Shown: piece after piece, positions 42,949 through 51,508 of the stretch | How positions within the stretch are numbered: position 1 is the stretch's first letter | Layout of the letters: every line of letters begins with the position of its first letter | NCBI RefSeq assembly: GCF_011516935.1 | Contig: NZ_WOTF01000001.1 | Location: 248,001 to 312,000, forward strand | DNA from: Acetobacter farinalis | GTDB taxonomy: Bacteria > Pseudomonadota > Alphaproteobacteria > Acetobacterales > Acetobacteraceae | Reading direction: 5' to 3' | Length of the DNA: 64,000 bases | Notes under the pieces: generated by a model | The model's input: only the letters and a program-made list of their open reading frames with translations | What the model was told of the DNA's origin: nothing | Databases searched by the model: none | Position numbers and translations under genes: made by a program

Positions 42949-43925
42949 GGCGCGGTGTGCACCAGCTCCGGCAGGCCCCGCGGCGTAAGGCGTCCCGCCT
43001 CCCGGCTTCCTTCCTTCTGCTCCCGCTTCTGCTGGCAGGGTGCGGCGGGCAGGCTGCGGATGCGCCTTCCGCGCGGGATGATGCCGCGTGGGATCAGGCC
43101 ATGACAGCCGGGCAGGATTCCTTCGAACTGGGTCGCTACAGCGTGGCCATCACCCAGTACCGCAAAGCGGCGGATCTGGCTCTGTTGCGGGATGATGGTG
43201 TGGCGGCCTCCGCCGCCGGGTATGATCTTGCCGTCTCCCAGCTTGCGGCGGATGATCCGGCGGGCGCTATTAAAACCGTGGGCATCACCCGGCAGGCAGC
43301 CGCTCTGCGGCGGACAGCGGCACAGCCGGAGTTTGATCTGGTTGAGGCCGCGGCTTACTACCGCCTGAAGCAGTATCCGCAGGCCATAACACTGGCGTCT
43401 GCCGGTATGGCTGCCCCCCAGCGGGCCGGTGTGGCGCGGGCCGCGCTTGTGCTGGGGCTTGCGGCGGATGCCGGGCAGGATAGCGTTGCCTTCCAGAAGG
43501 CTCTTGCGTTTTTTGACGGACTCAAGCCGCCGCTCTCCCTTACGGAGCAGGCTGACAAGGCGGAAATTCAGGCCCGCGCCCTGCTGGCGAGTAACCCCGC
43601 GCAGGCGGACATGCTGGCCGAACAGGCCGCCGACCTGCGGCGGCAGGAAGCCTCTTACCGGGATATGGCGCGCGCTCTGGCTCTGGCCGGGCAGGCGGCG
43701 GACCGCTCTGGAGACCGGCAGAAGGCGGCCAGCCTGTGGGCCCGGGCCGCGCAGAGTGCCTCCGTGCAGGCGAAGTTTGCCGATACGATGGATGCCGCCA
43801 CCGTGACGCAGGGCAACCATCTGACGCGGGGTGGGGCGGACACCTCCCGCAGTGATGCGGCGCAGTGGGGGCATCTGGCTGGCGGTGTTTCCCTGCATCC
43901 GTTTGAGGAAGAGAAAAAACCTTAA
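42945..43925 (+). CDS. TPR-like lipoprotein of the MCE operon
   Basis: A 326-aa lipoprotein: basic N-terminus, hydrophobic FLLLPLLLAGC with Cys33 as lipidation site. The mature part is nearly all helical and built of Ala/Tyr/Gln repeats such as DSFELGRYSVAITQYRKAADLAL, PEFDLVEAAAYYRLKQYPQAITLA and RALALAGQAADRSGDRQKAASLWARAAQ, the spacing of tetratricopeptide repeats. This is not the usual PqiC/DUF330-type auxiliary lipoprotein of MCE operons. The ATGA overlap with mlaD indicates coupled translation. It may bind an outer- or inner-membrane partner of the MCE ring; no homologue is recognised with certainty. Confidence 0.8.
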   Translation: MRRGVHQLRQAPRRKASRLPASFLLLPLLLAGCGGQAADAPSARDDAAWDQAMTAGQDSFELGRYSVAITQYRKAADLALLRDDGVAASAAGYDLAVSQLAADDPAGAIKTVGITRQAAALRRTAAQPEFDLVEAAAYYRLKQYPQAITLASAGMAAPQRAGVARAALVLGLAADAGQDSVAFQKALAFFDGLKPPLSLTEQADKAEIQARALLASNPAQADMLAEQAADLRRQEASYRDMARALALAGQAADRSGDRQKAASLWARAAQSASVQAKFADTMDAATVTQGNHLTRGGADTSRSDAAQWGHLAGGVSLHPFEEEKKP

Positions 43926-44064
43926 GAAACCGCCAGAAGAATCTCTGAACTGTGAAGCGGATTTGCCATGCGCAATTGACGTGAGAAGGCTGTCGTGAGG
44001 CCGTGTATGACCCTCTGGAGATACAGGCGCGCGGCAGGGCGGCCTTTCAGACCAGAAGGCAGAG

Positions 44065-45072
44065 ATGAGAAGTTTGTTGCGGCAGCTTAAGGAAAAGCGC
44101 GAGGCAAGACTGACGGCGCGCTATAACAAACTGGATGATGCCCCGCTTCAGAACACAAACGGCACTGGCAAAAAAGTCCATTTTACAACAAAGGAAGCCA
44201 TACGCCGGTTCCGCGCTCATGCGCTGGTGGAGGAAAAAAGCCATCGGGATATCGTGCGTGTGGGGCTGACAGACAGTGTCTGGACAGACCTGTACCATCA
44301 TGCGCTGACGATAAGCTGGCCTTCTTTTGCGGCGCTATCTGTCGTTTTCTATTTTCTGGTGAACCTGTTTTTCGCGCTGCTCTACCTGATCGTGCCGATG
44401 CAGGTAACCGGGACAGGGCAGCATGGCCTGTTGTCGTTGTTCTTTTTCAGTGTGCAGACCCTCTCCACCGTGGGGTATGGCGGCATGGTGCCGGTGGGGA
44501 CCACGGCCAATGTCATCGTGTCGTTTGAAGTGCTGGCGGGCATGATGATCAACGCTCTGGCAACGGGCGTGGTGTTTGCGCGCTTTGCCCGCCCGCGTGC
44601 CCGCATCATGTTCAGCAACAAAGCAGTTATCAGCAGTGAGAACGGAGTGCCTGCCCTGTGCATCCGCATTGCCAACATGCGGCTCAGTGTCATTTTATCC
44701 GTGGATGTGGAAGTCGCACTCTCCCGTCTGGTCATGAGTGAAAACGGGCATCTGGTGCGGCAGTTTGACCAGCTTCTGCTGGTGCAGTCTCATGTGCCGG
44801 TCCTGCGGTTTGCATTTGTCATGGCGCATGTGATCGGGCCGGAAAGCCCGCTTTACGGGAAGAGCATGGCGGAACTGGATAAGGAAACAGCCGAAATTGT
44901 CGTGACAGTGACCGGTACGGACGAAGCGTTGGGTCAGACCGTTTTTGCCCGAACAGCATACCGGTTTGACCTTGTGCACCATAATCACCGGTTTGTGGAT
45001 ATTGTCGCCCCTCGGCCGGATGGCCGAATTGCTGTGGATTACACGCGTTTTCACGATATTGAAAAACACTGA
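44065..45072 (+). CDS. Inward-rectifier-type potassium channel (KirBac family)
   Basis: Tetrameric K+ channel, 335 aa. A cytosolic N-terminus with amphipathic slide helix (DLYHHALTISWPSF), outer helix FAALSVVFYFLVNLFFALLYLIV (88-110), pore helix and selectivity filter TVGYG (135-139), inner helix NVIVSFEVLAGMMINALATGVVFARFARP (149-177), then the immunoglobulin-like Kir cytosolic domain (KAVISSENGVPALCIRIANMR). Eukaryotic and bacterial Kir channels are gated by phospholipids, which makes its position 139 nt after an MCE lipid-transport operon suggestive. Co-transcription is possible but unproven; it converges on the FUSC gene. Confidence 0.92.
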   Translation: MRSLLRQLKEKREARLTARYNKLDDAPLQNTNGTGKKVHFTTKEAIRRFRAHALVEEKSHRDIVRVGLTDSVWTDLYHHALTISWPSFAALSVVFYFLVNLFFALLYLIVPMQVTGTGQHGLLSLFFFSVQTLSTVGYGGMVPVGTTANVIVSFEVLAGMMINALATGVVFARFARPRARIMFSNKAVISSENGVPALCIRIANMRLSVILSVDVEVALSRLVMSENGHLVRQFDQLLLVQSHVPVLRFAFVMAHVIGPESPLYGKSMAELDKETAEIVVTVTGTDEALGQTVFARTAYRFDLVHHNHRFVDIVAPRPDGRIAVDYTRFHDIEKH

Positions 45073-45139
45073 AGCGCATCGGGGGGGGGAAGACCTGCCA
45101 GGACTGGCTGAAGCCCACGTTCAGGTCGCCTCCGGGCCA

Positions 45140-47350
45140 CTAGGCCGCAGCGGAGGGGAGGTGGAAGCGGCGCGTTGTATCCAGAAACGTGACATTATCC
45201 GCCAGCTCCCGCTTCATGACTTCCAGACTGCCCACGGCGCGGGTCAGGTCCATTTGCCGGGAGAGGTTGGGTTCCGCCAAAGCCGCGGGGCGGAGCAGTG
45301 CAAGCGCTCTGGCGGCTGTTTGCGCGGGCGTGGTGGTGCGACCGTGCAGGGTGGCGATGCTGTGCAGGACATCCTGCAACAGCTGCGTCTGTCCCGGCTG
45401 CAGAATCTTGTGTTCCAGAACATGCTGAATCCGTAAAACCAGAAGCCCTACCGTCATGACTCCCATGGCTCCCGCCAGATAGGCTTCTGTCAGTGTATCG
45501 GGGCTTTCACCCGCATGGTGGATAATCTGTGCAATGCGCCCGCAAGACTGCGCCATCCATTCCGCCGGGGTAAAGGCGCTCTGTCGTGCGGCTAGCCTGC
45601 GCAGGTCCCGCACCAGCTTGCGGCGCAGGCGCCAGCGCTCCGCCGCCGGGTCAAACGGCAGCACCAGCCGGAATGCCCACACACCCAGTGCAATACCCAG
45701 CACAACTGCCGGGGTGGTGTTGAACCAGACCAGTTCATTCAGGCGCGCATGGTTGGCTGGCCCCACCATGAACGGCATGAAATTGTTATAGGCCGCGGCG
45801 GTGCCAATAGTGCCGGGCGCGCGCAGCGCCAGCCCGCCCACCAGCATGGGAAAGAATAGTGAGGCCAGCAAGGTTTCATTACTGGCCTGCTCCGGCAGCA
45901 CCACAAAAACCAACACCCAGGACACCGCCGCCGCCCACAAGGCTCCCCTGAGAAAACCGCTCGAAGCCAGAACAGGATTCTCAAAGGCGGAAAAGCGTGT
46001 GCTGGTCACGGCTACAAACATGGCCAGTGTGGCACCGTTCGGCCACGCAGTAACCTCCCAGATCAATGCGCCAATGCAGATGGCGGCGGCCGCACGCAGG
46101 CCGTTGTTCAGAGCCAGAACGGGGTCTTTTTCAATATGCTGCTTAAAGCGGAAGCGGTCCGTGGGGGCTGGGTCATAAAGGGCAATAAAATGCAGCAGGG
46201 CTTCATCCAGTTCCAGGATCAGCTTTGCCAGAGCCGTTTCCAGAATACGGCTTTCCAGCAGATCCCGTATCAGGTCATCCGGGCAGGCGGGCTGGGCGCG
46301 GGCTTGCTCAAAAAGGATCAACGTATCTGTTGCGGATTGCAGGCAGTCCGTCCGGGCGCGGTACAGCGCTTTCCGGATCACGCGGGCGGCTTCAACCGGT
46401 GTGGTATTCTGAAGCTGTTCCGGTACGTGGTTCAAAATCGTGGTAAAACTGGAGAGGGTTTTTCTGAATGCCGAAGGCAGGGGAGAGGCGGCTTCCATGT
46501 GGATATGCAGGCTCAACCCACGCGCCAGAAAGGTGGAAATACTGGCCAGAACCGCGCGGGCATGGTCTCCGGCATGGGCATGCGGGCCGATCTCGATTTC
46601 ACTGAACTCAATCTGGTCTGCCAGAGAAGGGATGCTGCTCATCAGGGCGCGGGAGCGGAACAGGCCGTCCTTTTGCCCCAGAAGCAGTCCCGTCATGCTC
46701 TGGCAGGCACCGGACAGGGTTTCCTGCATGCGCCTGCGGAGTTCCTCCTGCGCAATGGTATCCAGCCGGGGTGCAAACAGGCCCGCCAGTGTGCTTTCGC
46801 ACACAATGCCCAGCGTGATGTATGTCGTGCGGGACAAGGCGATCATGAACACATTGTCCGGCTGGTTTGCCGCACTCAGCACAATAATCGTGCAGGTGAA
46901 GGCCACCAGCACCAGCGCGTAGGACCGGAAATTACGCAGGAAGGTGGCTTCCGCACAGCAGGCTCCGGCTCCCAGCGCCAGCAGGGGGAACAGCAGCCAG
47001 GGCTCCTGCGGGAAGGCTGCCAGAAAGGCCACACCGGCAATCGCTCCGGCACAGGTGCCTATCAGCCGCCATTTGGCTTTGGAGAGGCTTTGCCCGCGTG
47101 AGTTCTGGGCAACAATCCATGTGGTCATGGCGGCCCATTGCGGGCTGTCCATTTCCATCCATAACGCAATGCTCAGGGCGAGTAGGGCCGCGCAGGTTGT
47201 GCGCAGGGCAAAGCCGAGATTAGCGGGGGAGGGGGCAATCAACCAGGCCAGCGGCGCAGTTTCTGGAAGACCGGCTCGGCCCTGCACTGCACCGGTAACC
47301 CACGCAGGCAGGTGTCGAACAAGGCGTTCAGAGAATAAGGACAAGCGCAC
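45140..47350 (-). CDS. FUSC-family inner-membrane efflux protein, copy 1
   Basis: A 736-aa member of the aromatic acid exporter/FUSC family (AaeB, YccS/YhfK type). It has two sets of about five to six hydrophobic helices, one at residues 40-180 (LGFALRTTCAALLALSIALWMEMDSPQWAAMTTWIVA) and one at about 410-560 (GLRAAAAICIGALIWEVTAWPNGATLAMFVAV), separated and followed by cytosolic helical regions. The SRGQSLSKAKWRLIGTCAG stretch is the family signature. It is a clear paralogue of the gene at 48015-50198. No AaeA/HlyD periplasmic partner is adjacent. Substrate unknown; weak organic acids are plausible in this organism. Confidence 0.85.
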   Translation of the reverse strand: MRLSLFSERLVRHLPAWVTGAVQGRAGLPETAPLAWLIAPSPANLGFALRTTCAALLALSIALWMEMDSPQWAAMTTWIVAQNSRGQSLSKAKWRLIGTCAGAIAGVAFLAAFPQEPWLLFPLLALGAGACCAEATFLRNFRSYALVLVAFTCTIIVLSAANQPDNVFMIALSRTTYITLGIVCESTLAGLFAPRLDTIAQEELRRRMQETLSGACQSMTGLLLGQKDGLFRSRALMSSIPSLADQIEFSEIEIGPHAHAGDHARAVLASISTFLARGLSLHIHMEAASPLPSAFRKTLSSFTTILNHVPEQLQNTTPVEAARVIRKALYRARTDCLQSATDTLILFEQARAQPACPDDLIRDLLESRILETALAKLILELDEALLHFIALYDPAPTDRFRFKQHIEKDPVLALNNGLRAAAAICIGALIWEVTAWPNGATLAMFVAVTSTRFSAFENPVLASSGFLRGALWAAAVSWVLVFVVLPEQASNETLLASLFFPMLVGGLALRAPGTIGTAAAYNNFMPFMVGPANHARLNELVWFNTTPAVVLGIALGVWAFRLVLPFDPAAERWRLRRKLVRDLRRLAARQSAFTPAEWMAQSCGRIAQIIHHAGESPDTLTEAYLAGAMGVMTVGLLVLRIQHVLEHKILQPGQTQLLQDVLHSIATLHGRTTTPAQTAARALALLRPAALAEPNLSRQMDLTRAVGSLEVMKRELADNVTFLDTTRRFHLPSAAA

Positions 47351-47431
47351 GGACCAGTTTTCCTCCCCGCTTCTGTTATAACACAGAGGCGGGTCCGGTC
47401 CTTCCTAAAATTCTTTTTCAAAAAAAACGGC

Positions 47432-47692
47432 TTATTGCGCGTGTGTGAGCGGGGTGATGTCCCGTTGTGCTCTCTCAATGGCGGCTTTCATTGCTGCGCG
47501 GGACTGAGGACTGTTTTTCCAGCAGCTTGAACCTGCCAGGGCTGCCCCCAGAGCGCAGAGATCGTCCACATTACGCGTGGCCAGATCCGCAAACCCGTTG
47601 ATCTGCATTGCCTCAAGGCGCGCCACAACCCGTGGACCGATGCCCTTGAGCGCCAGCAGGGCGGCGCGTTCCGCATCATTGAAACCGGACAT
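47432..47692 (-). CDS. Small helix-hairpin-helix protein
   Basis: An 86-aa protein from ATG 47692, which is preceded by AGGAGGG 5 nt upstream, an excellent ribosome site. LLALKGIGPRVVARLEAMQINGFADLA is a helix-hairpin-helix unit of the kind used for sequence-independent DNA binding, followed by VDDLCALGAALAGSSCW. Two Cys and several basic residues occur near the end. It is similar in plan to small Cdd1/DUF4332-type proteins, but the exact family is not certain. It lies between two FUSC paralogues, all on the minus strand. A longer in-frame extension upstream is unlikely given the ribosome site. Confidence 0.82.
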   Translation of the reverse strand: MSGFNDAERAALLALKGIGPRVVARLEAMQINGFADLATRNVDDLCALGAALAGSSCWKNSPQSRAAMKAAIERAQRDITPLTHAQ

Positions 47693-48014
47693 TGTTCCCT
47701 CCTGTGCCTCTGTCACACGGCGTGTTAGACGCTCTTCTACCCAGCCCTGTGCGCATAATTGCTGAGGTTTTGTCACTATATCGGGTTGCGGGAAAATGTG
47801 CAGGTTTCGGGAAACAGGCCGCAGGGTGCGTGGCCTCTAAGTGTATGAGGGCCGCACTCATGCCGTGTCAGTCTTTGAGTTTTGTAATCACCGTTTCGGT
47901 GCGCTGGTGGCGCCAGTGCGAGGGCACTCGGGTAACACACCATGCATCCCGGGCCTTGCAGCGAGCCCTGCGGAAACAGCGCCACCGGGACGGGCTTTTA
48001 CAGGCTCTCCGGGC
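47693..48014. other. Intergenic region between FUSC copy 2 and the HhH gene
   Basis: About 320 nt with no supportable gene. A stem (GCGCTGG 47901-47907 with CCAGTGC 47913-47919, one mismatch) may end the copy 2 transcript on the minus strand. ACTATA at 47775-47780 is a TATAGT on the minus strand and could be the -10 of the HhH gene, but no good -35 is seen. Confidence 0.4.
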
Positions 48015-50198
48015 TCAAGCCGCCCGGTAAGGTTTGGAGGCGTCAAGGAACACGGCGTTTGCGTCCAGCTCGTGTGACACCACAATCAGATAGGCAATGG
48101 CGCGGGTCAGCTCGATACGGGTGCTGATGTTGGGCTCCATGGCCTCAATGCGGCGCAGGGTCTGGGTGGCAATGCGCGCACTCTGGGCCGTGCGGCCGTA
48201 TTTTCCGGTAAAGCGGCTCATACGCTTCATCACCACCTCAATCGGTTTGCGGGCGGAAGGCGGGATCTGGTTGCGCTCCAGCAGGGTGCGCAGGCGGATA
48301 ATGTTCAGGCCGATGGTCATGGCCGCCAGTGTGCCCTGAAGGCAGCCCTCAATGGTGGGGGAGGGCGTGGGGCCAGCATGGCGGATCAGGCGGGCGAAGC
48401 GGTCAATATTCCGGCCAATCCAGTTCTGGTTGAGCGGGATTTGCTCCGCGGAGGCCAGCGTGCGCAGGTCCCGTAGCAGGGTGCGGCGCATGCGCCAGCG
48501 TTCCGCCGCACTGCTGAAGGGCATGACAGCCCGGAACATCACAACGGCGAAAGCCACTCCCAGAAGAATGGCGGCGGTGGAGTTGAACCAGGCTATCTCG
48601 TTTTCTCGGCCCTGGTTCAACGGGTGCACGAAATTGGGGAGCAGCAGCGTATAGGCGGCAGCGTGCAGGGCTGTTGCCGGGTTGCGGCTGGCCAGCCCGC
48701 CCGCAATCATGGGGATGGCGAGGGTGGCTACCAGCATTTCATAATTTTCCTGTGTGGGCAGCACCACAAACACAAGAAAGAAGGAAACGAGCGCGGCCCA
48801 GAGGCTGCCCACCATGAACTGGGTGGTGGCCACCACAGGGTTTTCCCGCGTGGCGAACAGACCGCAGACAATGGCCACAAAGGTGATGAAGCCAAGACCC
48901 GCAGGCCATGCCGTGACTTCCCACACCAGCCCGGCGCAGGTGATGGCAACGGTCGCGCGCAGGCCGTTATAAAAGGCTTCGCGCTTGTCGACATGGGACT
49001 GAAGGCGGAAATGGAAATGGTCCCCGCGTATATAATGCTGGCTGGCATCATATTCCCGAATGGCCTGTTCCAACTCGCCCAGCAGTTCATCCAGCGCGTT
49101 ATGCAGGATACGCCCATCCAGCAGGGCCTGAATTTCCGGATTGTCCTGCACCTGAACCTGCTGGATGCTGATTTCCTTCGTCAGCGCATCCACAATCTGC
49201 TGTCGGCATTCGCCGCGCAGCAGGCGGAGGTTTTCCAGAAGCGTCTGGACCGTATCATCATTTTCAAGCTGGGGCGGCAAGGCGGTGAGAAAGGCGCTGA
49301 CACGGCTGGCGGTGGCGTGGAACACCGGCTGGTTGGTGTTCACATATTGCAGCCGCACCGCCATGCCCAGACCGCGTGAGAGCAGAACGGAAACCGCAGC
49401 AAGGGCGGCGCGGGCGTGGTCTCCCTCATGCCCGTGCGGGCCCATTTCCACTTCCGAGAATTCAATCTGGTCATTAATGGACAAAATGGGGCCGAACATC
49501 GCACGGGAGCGGACCAGCGCTTCCTCATCCCCAGCCAGAAGGCTGGAGACCGAGGCCGAGACATTGCTCAGCGCGGTGCGCAGTTTGTCGCGGATATTGC
49601 GGCGGGCGACATCCGCCAGATTATGCGCGAACAGGCCCGCCAGAACACTCTCACAGGCAATGCCCAGCACAATATAGGTCGCACGGGACAGGGCGGTAAG
49701 AAAGACGTTTTCAGGGTTTGGAATGGCCCCGATGGCAATAATGGCGCAGGTATAGCCCGCCAGCACCAGCGCGTAGGAACGGAAATTGCGGACAAGGGTT
49801 GCCAGCGTGCAGCACAGCCCCACCCAGATAGCCAGAGCCGGGAAAAACAGCCACGCCTGCTGGATAAAGGCGGATATCAGCGTAATGGACATCACCACGC
49901 CAACGGCGGTGCCGACCAGACGCCACCGCGCCTTCGAAAGGCTTTCCCCGCGTGATCCCTGCGCCACGATCCAGACGGTCATGGGGGCCCACTGCGGGTC
50001 ATCCAGCTCCATCCACAGGGCGATAACCAGCGAGATGAGGGCCGCCGCCGTGGTGCGCACGGCAAATCCCACAGCGGGGAGCGTGGGAGCAAACAGCCAT
50101 TGCAGATGGCTGCTTTTCTGCTCACCGGGGCGACGCAGGGGGCGCAGATGGCGCAATGGCCCGATACGCTCGAGAAGGAAAAGAGGGATGCTGGGCAA
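48015..50198 (-). CDS. FUSC-family inner-membrane efflux protein, copy 2
   Basis: A 727-aa paralogue of the 45140-47350 protein with the same layout. The N-terminal membrane block contains VGFAVRTTAAALISLVIALWMELDDPQWAPMTVWIVA and the signature SRGESLSKARWRLVGTAVG. A cytosolic helical middle comes next, then the second block (GLRATVAITCAGLVWEVTAWPAGLGFITFVAIVCG) and a long cytosolic C-terminus. The two copies share many identical stretches, so they arose by duplication but have diverged. The N-terminal 30 residues differ. Substrate unknown; no outer-membrane or adaptor partner is adjacent. Confidence 0.85.
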   Translation of the reverse strand: MPSIPLFLLERIGPLRHLRPLRRPGEQKSSHLQWLFAPTLPAVGFAVRTTAAALISLVIALWMELDDPQWAPMTVWIVAQGSRGESLSKARWRLVGTAVGVVMSITLISAFIQQAWLFFPALAIWVGLCCTLATLVRNFRSYALVLAGYTCAIIAIGAIPNPENVFLTALSRATYIVLGIACESVLAGLFAHNLADVARRNIRDKLRTALSNVSASVSSLLAGDEEALVRSRAMFGPILSINDQIEFSEVEMGPHGHEGDHARAALAAVSVLLSRGLGMAVRLQYVNTNQPVFHATASRVSAFLTALPPQLENDDTVQTLLENLRLLRGECRQQIVDALTKEISIQQVQVQDNPEIQALLDGRILHNALDELLGELEQAIREYDASQHYIRGDHFHFRLQSHVDKREAFYNGLRATVAITCAGLVWEVTAWPAGLGFITFVAIVCGLFATRENPVVATTQFMVGSLWAALVSFFLVFVVLPTQENYEMLVATLAIPMIAGGLASRNPATALHAAAYTLLLPNFVHPLNQGRENEIAWFNSTAAILLGVAFAVVMFRAVMPFSSAAERWRMRRTLLRDLRTLASAEQIPLNQNWIGRNIDRFARLIRHAGPTPSPTIEGCLQGTLAAMTIGLNIIRLRTLLERNQIPPSARKPIEVVMKRMSRFTGKYGRTAQSARIATQTLRRIEAMEPNISTRIELTRAIAYLIVVSHELDANAVFLDASKPYRAA

Positions 50199-50473
50199 AA
50201 GCGGCTACTTTATCGGGTGAAGCTGTTCAGGGCGATTCAGTCTCTCAAAATAGCCCGATTCCCTGAATTTTCCTTGAGGTGTCAGATGCATATCAGCTAT
50301 CGGTTCAGTCTGGCTGAGGTGCCCGGATATCAGAAAGACTGTTATTGATCTCGCATATGAGAGCGGTCTGGTCCATGGTCATCTCGTGTCTGATGGCTTC
50401 TGGTAAGGCGTGTATCGCTGTATGAACGTGAAACGTGCTCACCAGCTTAATGGAATAGCAGAGAGGCTTTAAT

Positions 50474-50845
50474 ATGTCCGACTTTATTCAGAATCTGGTA
50501 GGCAAGGTTGAAGGCGCTCTGGGCGTCGATCTTCAGGGGGGCGTGCAGGAACAGCTTCAGAAACTGCTTCAGCCGGAAATGATTCAGAACATTCTGACGC
50601 AGGCTGATCAGGCCGGGCTGGGTGACAAGGTGCGGTCCTGGATTGGTCAGGGCAGCAATGTTCCGGCCACGGCTGATGAAATCCGCAATATTCTGGGCAG
50701 CAGCACGGTGCATGATCTGGTAGAGCGCACCGGCCTGCCGGTGGATGCCGTGCTGGGCGCGCTGGCCCATTTCCTGCCGGACGCGGTGGACAAGAACACA
50801 CCGGAAGGCACGCTGCCTTCTGCCGGGCCGACCAAGGAAGCCTGA
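50474..50845 (+). CDS. YidB-family protein (DUF937)
   Basis: A small soluble protein (123 aa) of the YidB/DUF937 family. GLGDKVRSWIGQGSNVPATADEIRNILGS is the characteristic block, followed by LVERTGLPVDAVLGALAHFLPDAVDKNTPEGTLP. No signal peptide is seen. The function of the family is unknown. GAGAGG lies about 6 nt before the ATG. It is transcribed divergently from FUSC copy 2, with 275 nt between the starts, and 103 nt before a small membrane-protein gene. Confidence 0.88.
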   Translation: MSDFIQNLVGKVEGALGVDLQGGVQEQLQKLLQPEMIQNILTQADQAGLGDKVRSWIGQGSNVPATADEIRNILGSSTVHDLVERTGLPVDAVLGALAHFLPDAVDKNTPEGTLPSAGPTKEA

Positions 50846-50948
50846 TGCGGTTGAGCCCCCGGCCTGCGGGCCGGGGAGTTTTGCCTCCCTGCGGCACTGT
50901 GCAGGATTGAAACGTGCAACATGGCGGATAATCCGTTATGATACCCGC

Positions 50949-51476
50949 ATGACTCTAGGTGAGCGCATCACGCGCATTGATAGCTGGCTGCTGGATGAAC
51001 TCTGTCAGCCCCTTGCGGACAGGCTGCCCGAGCGCCTGCCTGCGCTTGAAGTGGGCATGAGCTGCCAGCTCGGCTCTCTGCTGCTCTCTGCTGTGTCCAT
51101 CATCGCCGTGTTTGTGATCGGCGGGATGGAAGATATTTCCAACATGATGTTCAACGTGCTGGTCTGGGGCCTGTGCGTCACATTTTTTATTGGCCTGAAC
51201 CGCATGCGCGTGCTGGTTCAGCCCGGCAGGCCCAACCCTTTGCGGTTCATGCTGGTGGGGGTGCGGCTGGTGTCCCTCCCGTTTACAGCCTATGTGCTGT
51301 ATCAGGCGTTTGATGCTCCCGCGCCGTTTCAACTCCCCATGTGGTTTAACGCGCTGTCCAATATCGTGTTTGCCGTGGGGCTGTATTTCATTTCCTGCCA
51401 GCCCCGCCCGCCCCAGCGCCGTGCGCGGGAGGATATCTGGGCGCGCACCCCGCTTCATGAAGTGGGCCGCAGTTAG
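50949..51476 (+). CDS. Small four-helix membrane protein, function unknown
   Basis: A 175-aa protein with four clear hydrophobic segments: LGSLLLSAVSIIAVFVIGG, MMFNVLVWGLCVTFFIGLN, FMLVGVRLVSLPFTAYVLYQ and WFNALSNIVFAVGLYFISC. Both termini are charged; the end (RPPQRRAREDIWARTPLHEVGRS) is basic and probably cytosolic. I do not recognise the family. The ATG at 50949 starts a plausible N-terminus (MTLGERITRIDSWLL); the frame is open upstream into the YidB-family gene but that part is out of frame with it. The ribosome site is weak. Confidence 0.75.
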   Translation: MTLGERITRIDSWLLDELCQPLADRLPERLPALEVGMSCQLGSLLLSAVSIIAVFVIGGMEDISNMMFNVLVWGLCVTFFIGLNRMRVLVQPGRPNPLRFMLVGVRLVSLPFTAYVLYQAFDAPAPFQLPMWFNALSNIVFAVGLYFISCQPRPPQRRAREDIWARTPLHEVGRS

Positions 51477-51508
51477 GCGCAGGCTTTAAACGCGCCGGGT
51501 GATGCGCC

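Noticed and set aside
47841-48077. Small plus-strand frame between the FUSC genes
   Set aside because: No ribosome site and it overlaps the FUSC copy 2 3' end.
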